A stretch of 64,000 bases of DNA from Svornostia abyssi (GCA_024666565.1 CP088295.1:3658001-3722000); one strand, 5' to 3'. Counted from the first letter of the stretch, positions 16,801 through 24,786 are shown. Notes: a model not told the origin generated them from the sequence alone. Made by a program: numbers and translations.

Positions 16801-19794
16801 GCGTCAGCGGCCGAGATCGAGGCGGCACTCTCGCGGCTGCATTCCTTCTGGGCCACTCCAGCAGGACGGCACGACCACCGGCGCCCCAGCGAGGTCCGCG
16901 CCATCATCAGTCGCCAGGCCATCGTGGTGGCTGGCAGTCTCGGTGACGAGGCTACGCAGCGCATCTTTGACTACTTCGAACGGCGCTGGACCGAGAAGCC
17001 GGCAACGCGGCGCATCGACTCGGTTGAGGTCATTGACGTCTTCGCCCAGGCTGGCATCGGAGAGGTTGCCGCCCGCGAGGCACTGGCAGCTTTGGAATCG
17101 CAGACCGAAGAGGACGACTCGTCGCCTGATGACTGGGTCGAGCTGGGCCTCGCGTGGTTGCGAGCAGGAGACCAGGTGGGCGGCGCCCGGTGTGCCAAGC
17201 GGGCGGTCAACCGGACGCTATCGCTGAGCTCTGAGAAGGATCTGCAGCTGGCGACCTGGGTCAAGCTGATCGACCCCCTGCTCGACGGCCCAGACGGGGA
17301 GACGGTCTGCGACGCGTTCGTCTCGGCTTTGATCGAGCTTGATCGCGTCAGCTGGGGTGGGTCTCCCGATTATGCCGCGCGCATCCTGATCGAGCGGATG
17401 GCCAAGAAGGAGCCCAGCCGTGCCTGGAGCGCGGGACGGCGCCTGCTGGAAGCTGGGCTCATCCAGGCTGACGATGTGCTGGTCGCGTTGCTGAGCGCGT
17501 CGAACGCTGAGCCTTCTGCACAGTGGTGGATCGCTCTCGGTGACTTGCTCGTGGCCTTCGGCGTCGACGTGCCAAGCGCGACGCTGCGGGATGGGGTCGC
17601 CGCAGATGTCGACCTCGCTCGCCAGTGGCTGCCCGACATCGTCGAGCGAGTCGCCGTCGAAGGCCGGCCCACGCACCGGCGCAGCTGGCTATTGACGATC
17701 CGCGAGCTCGCCGGCGAGTTCTCAATCGAGGGCCTATCCATCAGCGAGAGGGACGTCGAGATCAGCGAGGAGTCGCCGACCCGCGAGCGCGGCAGCGAGA
17801 CACCATCGAGCGTGACCTCGAACGCTCCGCCCAGCATCGAGGAGGCGCTAGCTCGGCTGGAGAGCCCCGACGAGGACCGGACCTACGACGCGGCACGCAG
17901 TCTCATGCGTCGCATCGACGAACTCGACGACGATCAGGTGCGCCGGTTGTCGCAGGCGACGCGCGGCACACCGGAGGAACCCCCCGCGCTCGCCGCCGTT
18001 GCCCAGCGTGCCATGCGTGACGGAGACACCGCCGAGGCTTGGCGACACGGAACCGAAGCTCTCCGCTGCAGCGCATCGACCGATTGGTCACGGACGTGGG
18101 CAGGCGGCCCGATCCTGCAGGTAATCGGCGACCTGCTGGCCATCGACCGCGACGCCGCGCGTCCGCTCATTTATGAGCGCTTCGCCGAGCTGGCCGACGA
18201 AGTCGGCCACTTCCTTGGCTCGGTTGGCGGGAACCTCGACGACTACGTCGAAGCCCTTGAGCTGTCCGCCGAGCAGACGGCCCGTGCGGCGTGGGAGATG
18301 GCGCGTGCAATTCTGCGCGAAGTCGTCGAGCTGCCGGGCTCTGAGGACTTCAAGGTCGCCAGCGACTCTGGTGGCAGTGCGCAGCCGTCGGCCCTGGCCG
18401 AGCGCGCCAGCCCCATCGAGGCGATGCTGGTCTGGCTGATTGAGTCGCAGTACACGGTGGCCTGGGAGGCGGCGCAGCGCATGGTTTTGGCTTTGCTTCG
18501 TATCGGCGAAGGTCAGGGCGTCGTACTTCGGGCTCTGCAGAGCGCCAACGACGAAGCCGTGCTGCGGGCATGCGCCGTCGTCGAAGCCGCCGCTGAGGAA
18601 GGGCTCAACTGTTCGCGTCTACGGGATGCGCTGGAAACGCTGGCCGACAGCCCGCGATTGAGTGTCCGCGCTGGGGGCGCCAGCTGCCTCGTTGCGCTGG
18701 GTGAGAAGCCGCCCGCGCTGCCCGAGGAGAAAGAGCTTCCACCGGCGTTGCGTCTCGAACTCCCGGTCCATCTCGGTAAACGTCAGATCGCCAGCGGTCT
18801 GCGCGCACAGCTGTTGGCGTTTCGTGAGGAGGTCGACGAGCTGGCAGCGGCCGCGGATCTCGATGAGGACGCGCTCTACGCGTTCGTCGTCGAGCGGGCC
18901 GTCCAGCTCGGCGGCGCCAACCTCGACGACGAAGCGCCAAGTAGGGCCCGGACGCTCTTCGGCTGGGGCTTCGTGCGTCCGAGTGCTGTAGTCGCGTTGG
19001 CCTCCCTTGATGAGGCGGCCGCCATCGTGGCCGACGCGCGTCTCGTCGCACCGGTGGAGGCGTTGCGTGCTGCCGGCTTGTGGCCGATCTACGACACGGC
19101 GCTGCTGCGGTGCAGGCCTACGCGACGCCCGGCAGAGGTCGTCCCATTTCTCATGCTGGACGAGCGGGGTGCCAGTGATCTCTACAAGCGCTCGGCATCC
19201 GACCTCGCGAAAGAGGGCGAGGCCCGCATCGTGTCTGAGATCGACGGATGGCAGGTGGTGGGTGAATGGACCGAACTAGTTACCCTCGACCGCCTCGGCC
19301 CCTACGAGAGGCGAGTGTCCGGCGTAACGTTCGGGGTCGACGGCCCCTTCGGCACCTACGGACAGGGACTGATCAGACCCTTCCCGGCTAGCCACTATCG
19401 CCGCCTGACGGTTCGCGCCAAAGGCGAAGGGGTGACCTCGCTTCGGCCGCAGCCGACGTCGATGGCCTCGCCCAGCTCCTGGCTGGCACTGGACCCCGGG
19501 ATAGGCGAGCTCTTGGGGCTGGCTGCGGACACCACGACTCCGTTCGATTGGTGCTTGGACGGCGAGCTTGCGGTTCGCACTATGTGGTGGCGCTCGGGCT
19601 TTGACCGGTGGCATCCCTACTCGGACTACGACGAGGTAGGCCATGGCTGGCTGGTGTTGGCCAGCGCGAGGTTCATGGATCGGCTCGCCGAGCAGGGACG
19701 GCTGTTGCGACACATCAACGTCCGGACCGGGCTGCGCGGCGACGGTTACACGTCTCCCGACGAGGCCCATATCGAGAAGACCGTCGAGCTCTGA
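13804..19794 (+). CDS. Giant STAND NTPase with N-terminal nuclease-like domain (Avs-like defence candidate)
   Basis: This 1996-residue protein has three parts. Residues 1-110 begin with GFVPQYKIAAEKTL and carry a PD-(D/E)XK-like set: Glu38, Asp51, and Gln68-x-Lys70 in YQIKW, the pattern of Cap4/Mrr-type nucleases. Residues about 270-600 are a STAND NTPase: Walker A GSPGSGKST (298-306), Walker B IVVIDGLDH (390-398), and an FFHSSFREFL motif near 581-590. The remaining about 1400 residues look helical and repeat-like (TPR/HEAT-type), ending in a Trp-rich domain. This matches antiviral STAND (Avs) proteins, in which a C-terminal sensor binds a phage protein and triggers nuclease oligomers. Codon use is visibly less GC-biased than in neighbours, suggesting transfer. 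Defence function is inferred. Confidence 0.8.
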   Translation: MTSSSGDGERRALSGFVPQYKIAAEKTLAALTAGTLFEVGLADPKAKTLDDLQVITWQGAGLVLDAYQIKWAKPGEVLQPSELTELLAELIEARRAVIAAQAQRVADGASPVARVVAHLYSAKTPSTSARKGDAFDGEGRTVHAFLEQVWRPAEREIVRSVADVDPKWHAYLAALAKRCEITVDELLKEAVDLRVEVSQHLKEEQLDGSDWHGRDYLSDLKDLRTVFADLVTDPHREHVWVQVSALVERLGDEWKDRWHPRSSHEFPLAEPYEPLESSAAALQAAIDRYDHGYITLTGSPGSGKSTLLTRLLRADARVAARYYAYVPDNDSHWRGEADHFLHDLYLALATRRGHHALAPRRGDLTTLREAFREELSALGTQARLEGQIAIVVIDGLDHVARDPQPHQPLLAELPAPEEIPAGVVFVLGTRGLNDLPNHVKQVVVGGRHVDIEPLSRGAVIRLSESEGLGDVAELVADVSAGHPLMARTYLALAKDLDPADRAAAVTAAAPSSGEVWDFYEGVWETIAGSPDTVELLGTVSRIRGTIRLPWLLQTGSRQADIERLRRLRYLFHRSGRERWSFFHSSFREFLRRKTADVDGSFSEASHRHYHADLARRCAESDAQSPERFDRLFHLYESGEPQTVLREATPAFFREQADGMRPRADIQHDIQTAARALTSCHDPLGALNVSLAAFELQIRGYQYPETSEFLMLLAGIGQPELAVAHLREIDNGTIGHDRRSTAMKLARVLHRQGLKTEALRLFETHEPVEWLGGRASSLRRAPSGDRPSLWAWAKTAALLHGPEYVIETLKRLRPPEVLHQQERLDADEVAELRVDLLWVAGHSLLVRRRWEEADVIRAELVKHGLSAAEEIALFDLWRASYLHQGGEGDLSEIDAVAVESLPGHAKVELAWLCLQGGRRVLSQEIFETVEDPGLPADRHFDRRDRHGWMVFYTYWRLAAALGHVVDSVDAIPASDKDYLGQTILAARHLVGFAQLEGRGGASAAEIEAALSRLHSFWATPAGRHDHRRPSEVRAIISRQAIVVAGSLGDEATQRIFDYFERRWTEKPATRRIDSVEVIDVFAQAGIGEVAAREALAALESQTEEDDSSPDDWVELGLAWLRAGDQVGGARCAKRAVNRTLSLSSEKDLQLATWVKLIDPLLDGPDGETVCDAFVSALIELDRVSWGGSPDYAARILIERMAKKEPSRAWSAGRRLLEAGLIQADDVLVALLSASNAEPSAQWWIALGDLLVAFGVDVPSATLRDGVAADVDLARQWLPDIVERVAVEGRPTHRRSWLLTIRELAGEFSIEGLSISERDVEISEESPTRERGSETPSSVTSNAPPSIEEALARLESPDEDRTYDAARSLMRRIDELDDDQVRRLSQATRGTPEEPPALAAVAQRAMRDGDTAEAWRHGTEALRCSASTDWSRTWAGGPILQVIGDLLAIDRDAARPLIYERFAELADEVGHFLGSVGGNLDDYVEALELSAEQTARAAWEMARAILREVVELPGSEDFKVASDSGGSAQPSALAERASPIEAMLVWLIESQYTVAWEAAQRMVLALLRIGEGQGVVLRALQSANDEAVLRACAVVEAAAEEGLNCSRLRDALETLADSPRLSVRAGGASCLVALGEKPPALPEEKELPPALRLELPVHLGKRQIASGLRAQLLAFREEVDELAAAADLDEDALYAFVVERAVQLGGANLDDEAPSRARTLFGWGFVRPSAVVALASLDEAAAIVADARLVAPVEALRAAGLWPIYDTALLRCRPTRRPAEVVPFLMLDERGASDLYKRSASDLAKEGEARIVSEIDGWQVVGEWTELVTLDRLGPYERRVSGVTFGVDGPFGTYGQGLIRPFPASHYRRLTVRAKGEGVTSLRPQPTSMASPSSWLALDPGIGELLGLAADTTTPFDWCLDGELAVRTMWWRSGFDRWHPYSDYDEVGHGWLVLASARFMDRLAEQGRLLRHINVRTGLRGDGYTSPDEAHIEKTVEL

Positions 19795-20126
19795 GAAGCC
19801 CGGCGTGACTTGGTGCACCTCTAGGCTCCTATCAAGAGACGAGAGGCACGGCAAGGTCCCGTCACCTCCCTCGCCCGCTTCCGCTTTGGACGAGCAGCGG
19901 GACGGGGGACCGGGCGAGCCCAGCCCCACGTCCGCGCGGATTTCCGACCCCACCGAGTCAAGGGCCCGGCCCGTGCAGGGCGCTACCGCTTGACGCCCTC
20001 GCGCAGTACGCCCCATCGGAACCGCCCCGAAGCGCGCAAGACGCATCCGTGGTCCGCCAGCACTGGAGCGACCGATAGCCAGTGCCAGTCCTGTCCGGCG
20101 CATTGCATGGCGTGAACCCGCCGTGC

Positions 20127-20140
20127 GCTTCCGCGGAAGC
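20127..20140. repeat. 14-base palindrome, copy 1
   Basis: GCTTCCGCGGAAGC, perfectly self-complementary. The same 14 bases recur at 20170-20183. Confidence 0.85.
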
Positions 20141-20169
20141 ACTGCTCTGGACAGTGCGCCCAATACGCC

Positions 20170-20183
20170 GCTTCCGCGGAAGC
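20170..20183. repeat. 14-base palindrome, copy 2
   Basis: Second GCTTCCGCGGAAGC, 29 bases after copy 1. It is nested in a wider inverted repeat with CCCAAT at 20159-20164 and ATTGGG at 20186-20191. Confidence 0.85.
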
Positions 20184-20201
20184 GCATTGGGTCCCGACTG
20201 C

Positions 20202-20219
20202 CGCTTCGGACGCGAAGCG
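20202..20219. repeat. Hairpin with 7-base stem
   Basis: CGCTTCG, a four-base loop, then CGAAGCG. It lies 18 bases after the second palindrome and shares the CTTC/GAAG core. Confidence 0.7.
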
Positions 20220-20256
20220 ACAGCCAACTCCCGCAAGCATGGCCCACCGAACCGCG

Positions 20257-20359
20257 ACCGCCACGTTCACCGCGCCGCCGCCAAGCGTGCAGCGCAGCCG
20301 CCATCAAGCCGCGGTCCGGTACAGGCGCTACGTTGGCGGTGCCCGGTGAACGTGGCGGT
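20257..20359. repeat. 16-base perfect inverted repeat enclosing a direct-repeat copy
   Basis: Left arm 20257-20272 (ACCGCCACGTTCACCG) and right arm 20344-20359 are exact reverse complements. The 71-base loop holds the 20294-20331 copy of the direct repeat. This is the layout of a small mobile or structured element; no target-site duplication is evident. Confidence 0.75.
20294..20331. repeat. Imperfect direct repeat, copy 1 (upstream of msrA)
   Basis: This 38-base unit begins GCAGCCGCCATCAAGC and ends AGGCGCTAC. It matches the unit at 21095-21131 except for a few positions in the middle. A partial trace of the end (CAGGGCGCTAC) is also seen near 19975-19985. The two full copies bracket msrA. 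Confidence 0.75.
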
Positions 20360-20551
20360 AGCGCCAGCTGCATTGACCCCTGACCGGACCCCGCGCCGTG
20401 CTGTGATGCGTCGTGTGAAATCACCCGTGCGGTGCCTTCACCCCACTCGCCGATTCGCCACGCCCGTCTGGCATGGGATGCAGGGGCCGGAGCTTGATCG
20501 CCCGGGGGTTCCGGGCTTAGGCTCATCCGAGTCGCAGAGGAGGGATGAGGC

Positions 20552-21040
20552 ATGACCGGCAAGACCGAGGTCGCGATCCTCGCGGGAGGCTGCGCCTGGC
20601 CCATGCAGCAACTGCTGCGCCACCCGGATGGGGTCATCTCAACCCGTGTGGGATGGACCGGCGGCGAGGGGAACAAGCCGACCGAAGAGAACCCGCAGGG
20701 GCACGTCGAGGCGGTCGAGGTCATCTTCGATCCAGAGCGGCTCTCCTATCGCGAGCTCCTGGAGTACGTCTTTCAGATCCACCGGGCCGACCTCGGCGAA
20801 GACCAGGTCGGCTCCATCTACCGCTCGGAGATCTTCTACACGAGCGATGAGCAGCGCAGAATGGCCGAGGCGACGATCGCGGACGTCGATGCCTCGGGCC
20901 ACTGGCCCGGCAAGACCGTCACGCAGATCAGCAAGGCTGGCCGCTTGCTGGAGGACCCGACCATGCACCAGGACTACTTCCTGCGCTTTCCGGCCTACCC
21001 GAAGGGCAGCAAGCCCCCTTTCCCGCCCACCGGGGCCTGA
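20552..21040 (+). CDS. msrA: Peptide methionine sulfoxide reductase A
   Basis: This 162-residue MsrA reduces methionine-S-sulfoxide in proteins. The active-site stretch is AGGCAWPMQQLL, keeping the catalytic Cys although GCFW of the family reads GCAW. Further family signatures are TRVGWTGGEG, GHVEAVEVIFDP, IHRADLGEDQVGSIYRSEIF and the HQDYFLRF segment near the end. No resolving-cysteine tail follows, so recycling may use a separate thiol. A strong ribosome site (AGGAGGG) precedes the ATG by 8 bases. The gene is bracketed by imperfect direct repeats and sits next to the palindrome-rich stretch, which hints that it arrived with, or was moved by, that element. Confidence 0.9.
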   Translation: MTGKTEVAILAGGCAWPMQQLLRHPDGVISTRVGWTGGEGNKPTEENPQGHVEAVEVIFDPERLSYRELLEYVFQIHRADLGEDQVGSIYRSEIFYTSDEQRRMAEATIADVDASGHWPGKTVTQISKAGRLLEDPTMHQDYFLRFPAYPKGSKPPFPPTGA

Positions 21041-21094
21041 CGGCGGGCCGGACTGGAAGCTGCCACACCACCAGACGGCGGGCTGACGCAGAAA

Positions 21095-21131
21095 GCAGCC
21101 GCCATCAAGCGGCGGTCCCTATAGGCGCTAC
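21095..21131. repeat. Imperfect direct repeat, copy 2 (overlaps the pilC stop)
   Basis: This 37-base partner of 20294-20331 runs into the last codons of pilC. The internal GCCGC-CATCAA-GCGGC can form a weak stem between the convergent msrA and pilC genes, so it may also act as a terminator. Confidence 0.7.
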
Positions 21132-22336
21132 TTGATCTGGTCGTACAGCTTGAACATCGGCAGGTACATCGCGATCACCACGAACCCGACGATGCCGCCG
21201 ACCACCACGAGCATGACGGGCTCGAGGATCGACGTCAGCGACTTGACCGCCGCAGCAACCTGGTCCTCGTAGAAGTCCGCGATCTTCGACAGCATCGTGT
21301 CGAGCGCGCCGGTCTCCTCACCGACGCCGACCATGTGCGTGACCATGGGCGGGAAGATCGTCGCCGTCTTCATCGGCGCGCTGATCGAGCCGCCCGAGCG
21401 GACGCTCGCACGGATGTCGTCCATCGCGTCCTCGACGACGACGTTGCCCGCCGTCTTGCCGGTGATCTCCAGCGCCTGCAGCAGCGGCACACCTGCGGCG
21501 AGCAGCGCCGACAGGGTGCGCGACCAGCGCGCGAGCGCGACCTTCTGGACGATGTCCCCGATCTTCATCGGGATGCGCAGGCAGAAGCGCTGCCACTGGC
21601 GGCGGCCGTTCTCGCTGCTCTTCCAGCGGCGGAATCCCCAGACCGCGGCGATCGTGCCCGCGAGGATGAGGTACCAGCGGCCGGTGATGAGGTCCGACAT
21701 GCCGACGGTGAAGCGGGTGATCATGGGCAGCTCGCCGTCGAACTGCTTGAAGATCCCGGCGAACACCGGCACGAGGAACGTGACGAGCCCGAGCAGGACG
21801 ATAATCGCGAAGGTCACGATGACCGTCGGGTAGACCATCGCCGACTTGATCTGGCGGCGCAGCGCGTCGTCCTTCTCCAGCTGGTCCGCGACCCGGTGCA
21901 GCGAGGACTCGAGCACGCCGCCGGTCTCACCGGCGCGGACCATCGAGACGTACAGCGGGTTGAAGACCTCCGGGTGACGCTCCAGCGCGTCGGACAGCGG
22001 CACACCCGATTCGACGTTCCGGCGGACCGTCGCGAGGATCTTCTTCAGCTTCTCGTTCTCGGTCTGGCGCTCCAGGACGTTCAGCGCGCGCAGGATGCTC
22101 ATGCCGCTCGACACCATCGTCGACAGCTGACGGGTCATGATCGTGAGATCGGCGGACTTGATCCGGCCGGTCCACGGCAGCTCGATTTCCTTCGACTGCT
22201 TCTTCTCGCCGACGTTCAGGACGATGAGGCCGCGCTGGCGCAGCTGGTCGGTGACCGACTGCAGCGTCTCGGCCTCGACCTCGCCCTTGCTCTGCGACCC
22301 GGTCGAGTCGACAACGGTGTAGGTGAACGTGCTCAC
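21128..22336 (-). CDS. pilC: Type IV pilus inner-membrane platform protein PilC / GspF
   Basis: This 402-residue GspF-family protein forms the membrane platform turned by the PilB and PilT motors. Two GspF domains are visible. The first starts near residue 65 (LTIMTRQLSTMVSSGMSILRAL) and ends with a membrane helix (TVIVTFAIIVLLGLVTFLVPVF). The second starts near ALARWSRTLSALLAAGVPLLQAL and ends with the C-terminal helix (EPVMLVVVGGIVGFVVIAMYLP). A third helix lies between them (WYLILAGTIAAVWGF). The family box VRAGETGG / VGVGEETGALD occurs in both halves. The GTG start overlaps the pilT stop as GTGA, so pilT-pilC is a coupled operon. Confidence 0.94.
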   Translation of the reverse strand: MSTFTYTVVDSTGSQSKGEVEAETLQSVTDQLRQRGLIVLNVGEKKQSKEIELPWTGRIKSADLTIMTRQLSTMVSSGMSILRALNVLERQTENEKLKKILATVRRNVESGVPLSDALERHPEVFNPLYVSMVRAGETGGVLESSLHRVADQLEKDDALRRQIKSAMVYPTVIVTFAIIVLLGLVTFLVPVFAGIFKQFDGELPMITRFTVGMSDLITGRWYLILAGTIAAVWGFRRWKSSENGRRQWQRFCLRIPMKIGDIVQKVALARWSRTLSALLAAGVPLLQALEITGKTAGNVVVEDAMDDIRASVRSGGSISAPMKTATIFPPMVTHMVGVGEETGALDTMLSKIADFYEDQVAAAVKSLTSILEPVMLVVVGGIVGFVVIAMYLPMFKLYDQIK

Positions 22337-23436
22337 GCGGCGCGGTACATGTTCGACTGCGCAGCCTGGGCGGCGCCGCTGATCAGGCGCTTGAGCTCGT
22401 CGGGCTGCGACGAGCGCTCCTCGGCGAACGCCTGGGTGATGACCCCGCGGCGGACGAGGTTCGCGAGCGCGCTGTCCATGGTCTGCATCCCGTGCTGGGA
22501 GCCGGTCTGGATGGCGCTGTAGATCTGGTGCGTCTTGCCCTCACGGATGAGGTTGCGGATCGCCGGCGTCGGCATGAGGATCTCGCACGCCGCGATGCGG
22601 CCCGAGCCATCTGCTGTCGGCAGCAGCTGCTGCGTGACGATGCCCTGCAGCGAGACCGACAGCATCACGCGGACCTGGTGCTGCTGCTCGGGCGGGAACA
22701 CGTCGATGACGCGGTCGATGGTCTGCGGCGCGTCCTGCGTGTGCAGCGTGGCAAAGACGAGGTGGCCGGTCTCCGCGGCGGTCAGCGCGGTGGAGATCGT
22801 CTCCAGGTCGCGCATCTCGCCGACGAGGATCACGTCGGGGTCCTGACGCAGGGCGGCCTTCAGAGCCAGCCCGAACGACTGGGCGTCGGCGCCGAGCTCG
22901 CGCTGGTTGACGATGCAGCGCTTGTGGCTGTGGAGGAACTCGATCGGGTCCTCCACCGTCATGATGTGTTCTTCGCGCTCCTGGTTGATCTTGTCCAGGA
23001 TCGCGGCGAGCGTCGTCGACTTGCCCGAGCCGGTCGGGCCGGTGACGAGCACGATGCCGCGCGGCTTCTTCGAGAACTCGCCGATGACGGCCGGCAGGTT
23101 CAGCTCCTCGAGCGACTCGATCTTCGCCGGGATCAGGCGGAACGCCGCCCCCAGGGCGCCGCGCTGGAAGTACGCGTTGACACGGAATCGGGCCTGGCCC
23201 GGGACCGCGTAGGCGAAGTCCAGCTGCCAGTCGGTCTCCAGGCGCTGGCGCTGGTCGTTCGTGAGGATGCCGTACACCATCTCCCGCGTGTCGGTGGCGG
23301 TGAGGACGGGGAAGCCCTCGAGCGGCACGAGGCGCCCGCGCGTGCGGACGACCGGCCGCGCACCGGCGGTCAGGTGGAGGTCCGAGGCCCTGCGCTGGAG
23401 TACCTCGAGGACGAGGTCGGCGAAGTCGATGCTCAT
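22333..23436 (-). CDS. pilT: Twitching motility / pilus retraction ATPase
   Basis: This 367-residue PilT-type hexameric ATPase powers pilus retraction. It has Walker A GPTGSGKSTT, the Asp box TVEDPIEFLH, Walker B VGEMRDLETI and the His box ATLHTQDAPQTIDR, and the PilT-typical AIRNLIREGKTHQIYS near the C-terminus. It lacks the N-terminal MshEN domain and the zinc cysteines of the two PilB copies. I chose the ATG before SIDFADLVL; the open frame extends 60 bases upstream without support. Start codons of pilT and the divergent Gly-repeat gene are about 150 bases apart. Confidence 0.94.
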   Translation of the reverse strand: MSIDFADLVLEVLQRRASDLHLTAGARPVVRTRGRLVPLEGFPVLTATDTREMVYGILTNDQRQRLETDWQLDFAYAVPGQARFRVNAYFQRGALGAAFRLIPAKIESLEELNLPAVIGEFSKKPRGIVLVTGPTGSGKSTTLAAILDKINQEREEHIMTVEDPIEFLHSHKRCIVNQRELGADAQSFGLALKAALRQDPDVILVGEMRDLETISTALTAAETGHLVFATLHTQDAPQTIDRVIDVFPPEQQHQVRVMLSVSLQGIVTQQLLPTADGSGRIAACEILMPTPAIRNLIREGKTHQIYSAIQTGSQHGMQTMDSALANLVRRGVITQAFAEERSSQPDELKRLISGAAQAAQSNMYRAA

Positions 23437-23490
23437 CGTCCCGGGTGATCGGCCGGGCACGGCCTGCACGGACCACCTGACCCCCGGACT

Positions 23491-23521
23491 GGACACATCT
23501 ACGAGGCCTCGCGACGTGTCC
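23491..23521. promoter_or_regulatory. Inverted repeat in the pilT upstream region
   Basis: GGACAC at 23491-23496 pairs with GTGTCC at 23516-23521, and a 10-base palindrome CGAGGCCTCG sits at the centre. It lies between the divergent pilT and Gly-repeat genes and could be an operator. No regulator is suggested. Confidence 0.35.
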
Positions 23522-23589
23522 GTCGAACCTCATGCCGGATCGCCACCGCGCCGATACCGGCCATCGAACCACCCCTGAGGAGACACCCC

Positions 23590-24156
23590 ATGGCCACACC
23601 CCCGCCGTCATCCCCCGCCCCGTCCTCGTCCGGCAAGCCCGCCACCGCCTGGTGGGTCGGCGCCGTCGCGATCGCGCTGCTGATCGGCGTCGGCGGCTAC
23701 CTCCTCGGTCATTCGACCGGTGTGAGCTCGACGGAGGACGAGTACGCCGAGGGCACCGCCAAGTACGAGGAGATCTACAACGCGGGCGCCGCCGCGGGCA
23801 CCCAGGTCGGTCAGTCCGCGGGTGAGAAGCAGGGCAAGGCGCAGGGTGTCGCGGCCGGCGAGAAGGCCGGCTTCGAGCGCGGTGAGGAGCAGGGCAAGAA
23901 GGAGGGCGAGGCCGCCGGGCTCGAGCAGGGCCAGGCCGAGGGCCGCGAGGCCGGAGCCGAGGCTGCGCTCTCCTTCACCTCCTGGAACACCGGCTCGCCC
24001 TACATCATCCGCGTGCAGGAGAGCACGACGGCGAACGTGCCGTACAGCATCTCGACCCGCACCCAGATGGTCGCGGGCAAGGCCTACGCGCTGTGCACCG
24101 GCTCGGCGACGGAGGTCTGCGTGAAGACCGACACGACCTCCGCGTCGTCGGAGTAG
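23590..24156 (+). CDS. Membrane-anchored protein with four-residue glycine repeat
   Basis: This 188-residue protein is of unknown family. It has a Pro/Ser-rich N-terminus, one membrane helix at about 20-40 (TAWWVGAVAIALLIGVGGYLLG), and then an Ala/Glu/Lys-rich stretch (about 65-120) in which Gly recurs every fourth residue: AGTQVGQSAGEKQGKAQG and AGFERGEEQGKKEG. Such GxxxG runs form tightly packed helices, as known in FliH/YscL proteins. A beta-rich C-terminal domain of about 65 residues has two cysteines (ALCTGSATEVCVK). The topology suggests the repeat and C-terminus lie outside the membrane. GAGG precedes the ATG. It is divergent from pilT, but a pilus role is only guesswork. Confidence 0.75.
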   Translation: MATPPPSSPAPSSSGKPATAWWVGAVAIALLIGVGGYLLGHSTGVSSTEDEYAEGTAKYEEIYNAGAAAGTQVGQSAGEKQGKAQGVAAGEKAGFERGEEQGKKEGEAAGLEQGQAEGREAGAEAALSFTSWNTGSPYIIRVQESTTANVPYSISTRTQMVAGKAYALCTGSATEVCVKTDTTSASSE

Positions 24157-24159
24157 CGC

Positions 24160-24786
24160 TCAATTCAGACGCGCGCGCAGCCGCTGCACCTCGGTGCGGC
24201 GGCTGTCCGCGTCGGACTCCTGCATGGGCAGGCGCGCGCGCAGTCCTGCCGCGTGCAGCGCCCACGCCAGGTCACCGCACCGCTCGGCACGGTCGACCAC
24301 CACGTCGAGCATGATCAGCGCGACCTCGTGTGCGCAGCGCCAGTGCAGGTCCACGCCGAGCGCCCGGGCATCGAACGCGGCACGCGGGTCCGCCGCGTCG
24401 ACGACGTACGGCGACCGGGCCTCCTCGTGCGCGATCCAGACGCGGGCGCCGTGGCCCACGAGGTCGATCGCGAGACCGCGCCGGCGCGCGGCGCAGACGG
24501 CGGCCGCAGCCGTGGCGAGCGGGTGGCCCCCACCATCGGTGAGCACCTCGCTGAGCGCCAGCGAGCCCGTGCCGTCGGACCGCAGGCCGTCGCGCAGCAA
24601 ACCGGCCACGCACGCGAGTTCGTGGATCGGGTCACCGCCGGGGTCGGGCAGCCGCGCCGCGAGCCGCGCGAGTGCGCGGGCGGCGCCGTCGACGCCGTCG
24701 GCCTGCAGCTCGCGGTCCAGCGCGAGGAGGACGTCGTCGAGCGGCGGGCACGCCTGGCCGCAGAGCCGCTGCAGCTCGTCGCTCAT
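24160..24786 (-). CDS. Divergent SirB1 / transglutaminase-like protein
   Basis: This 208-residue protein is coupled to rpsD by an ATGA overlap. The middle part resembles the SirB1/Transglut_core2 family: [41 protein letters not shown] follows that family's pattern of a start helix, a pro-rich turn and the GLPGHFLV strand, and [13 protein letters not shown] follows its Asp-Pro strand. The catalytic Cys and His of transglutaminases are not clearly kept, so it is probably a non-catalytic member. Function is unknown. The similarity is my reading of the pattern and needs a profile search. Confidence 0.55.
   Translation of the reverse strand: MSDELQRLCGQACPPLDDVLLALDRELQADGVDGAARALARLAARLPDPGGDPIHELACVAGLLRDGLRSDGTGSLALSEVLTDGGGHPLATAAAAVCAARRRGLAIDLVGHGARVWIAHEEARSPYVVDAADPRAAFDARALGVDLHWRCAHEVALIMLDVVVDRAERCGDLAWALHAAGLRARLPMQESDADSRRTEVQRLRARLN

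Larger units (their letters stand above)
19798..20551. other. 754-base palindrome-rich non-coding stretch
   Basis: I find no supportable gene in either strand. The first part (to about 19975) has no visible structure. From about 19970 to 20360 it holds two copies of a 14-base palindrome, a 7-base-stem hairpin, a 16-base perfect inverted repeat with a 71-base loop, and one copy of an imperfect direct repeat whose partner lies beyond msrA. The final bases carry the msrA promoter and ribosome site (AGGAGGG). It may be the remnant of a mobile element or a repeat family. Confidence 0.55.

Noticed and set aside
19276..20724. 482-residue minus-strand frame over the STAND tail and palindrome region
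   Set aside because: No domain, and it overlaps both the STAND gene and msrA. It is a chance frame.
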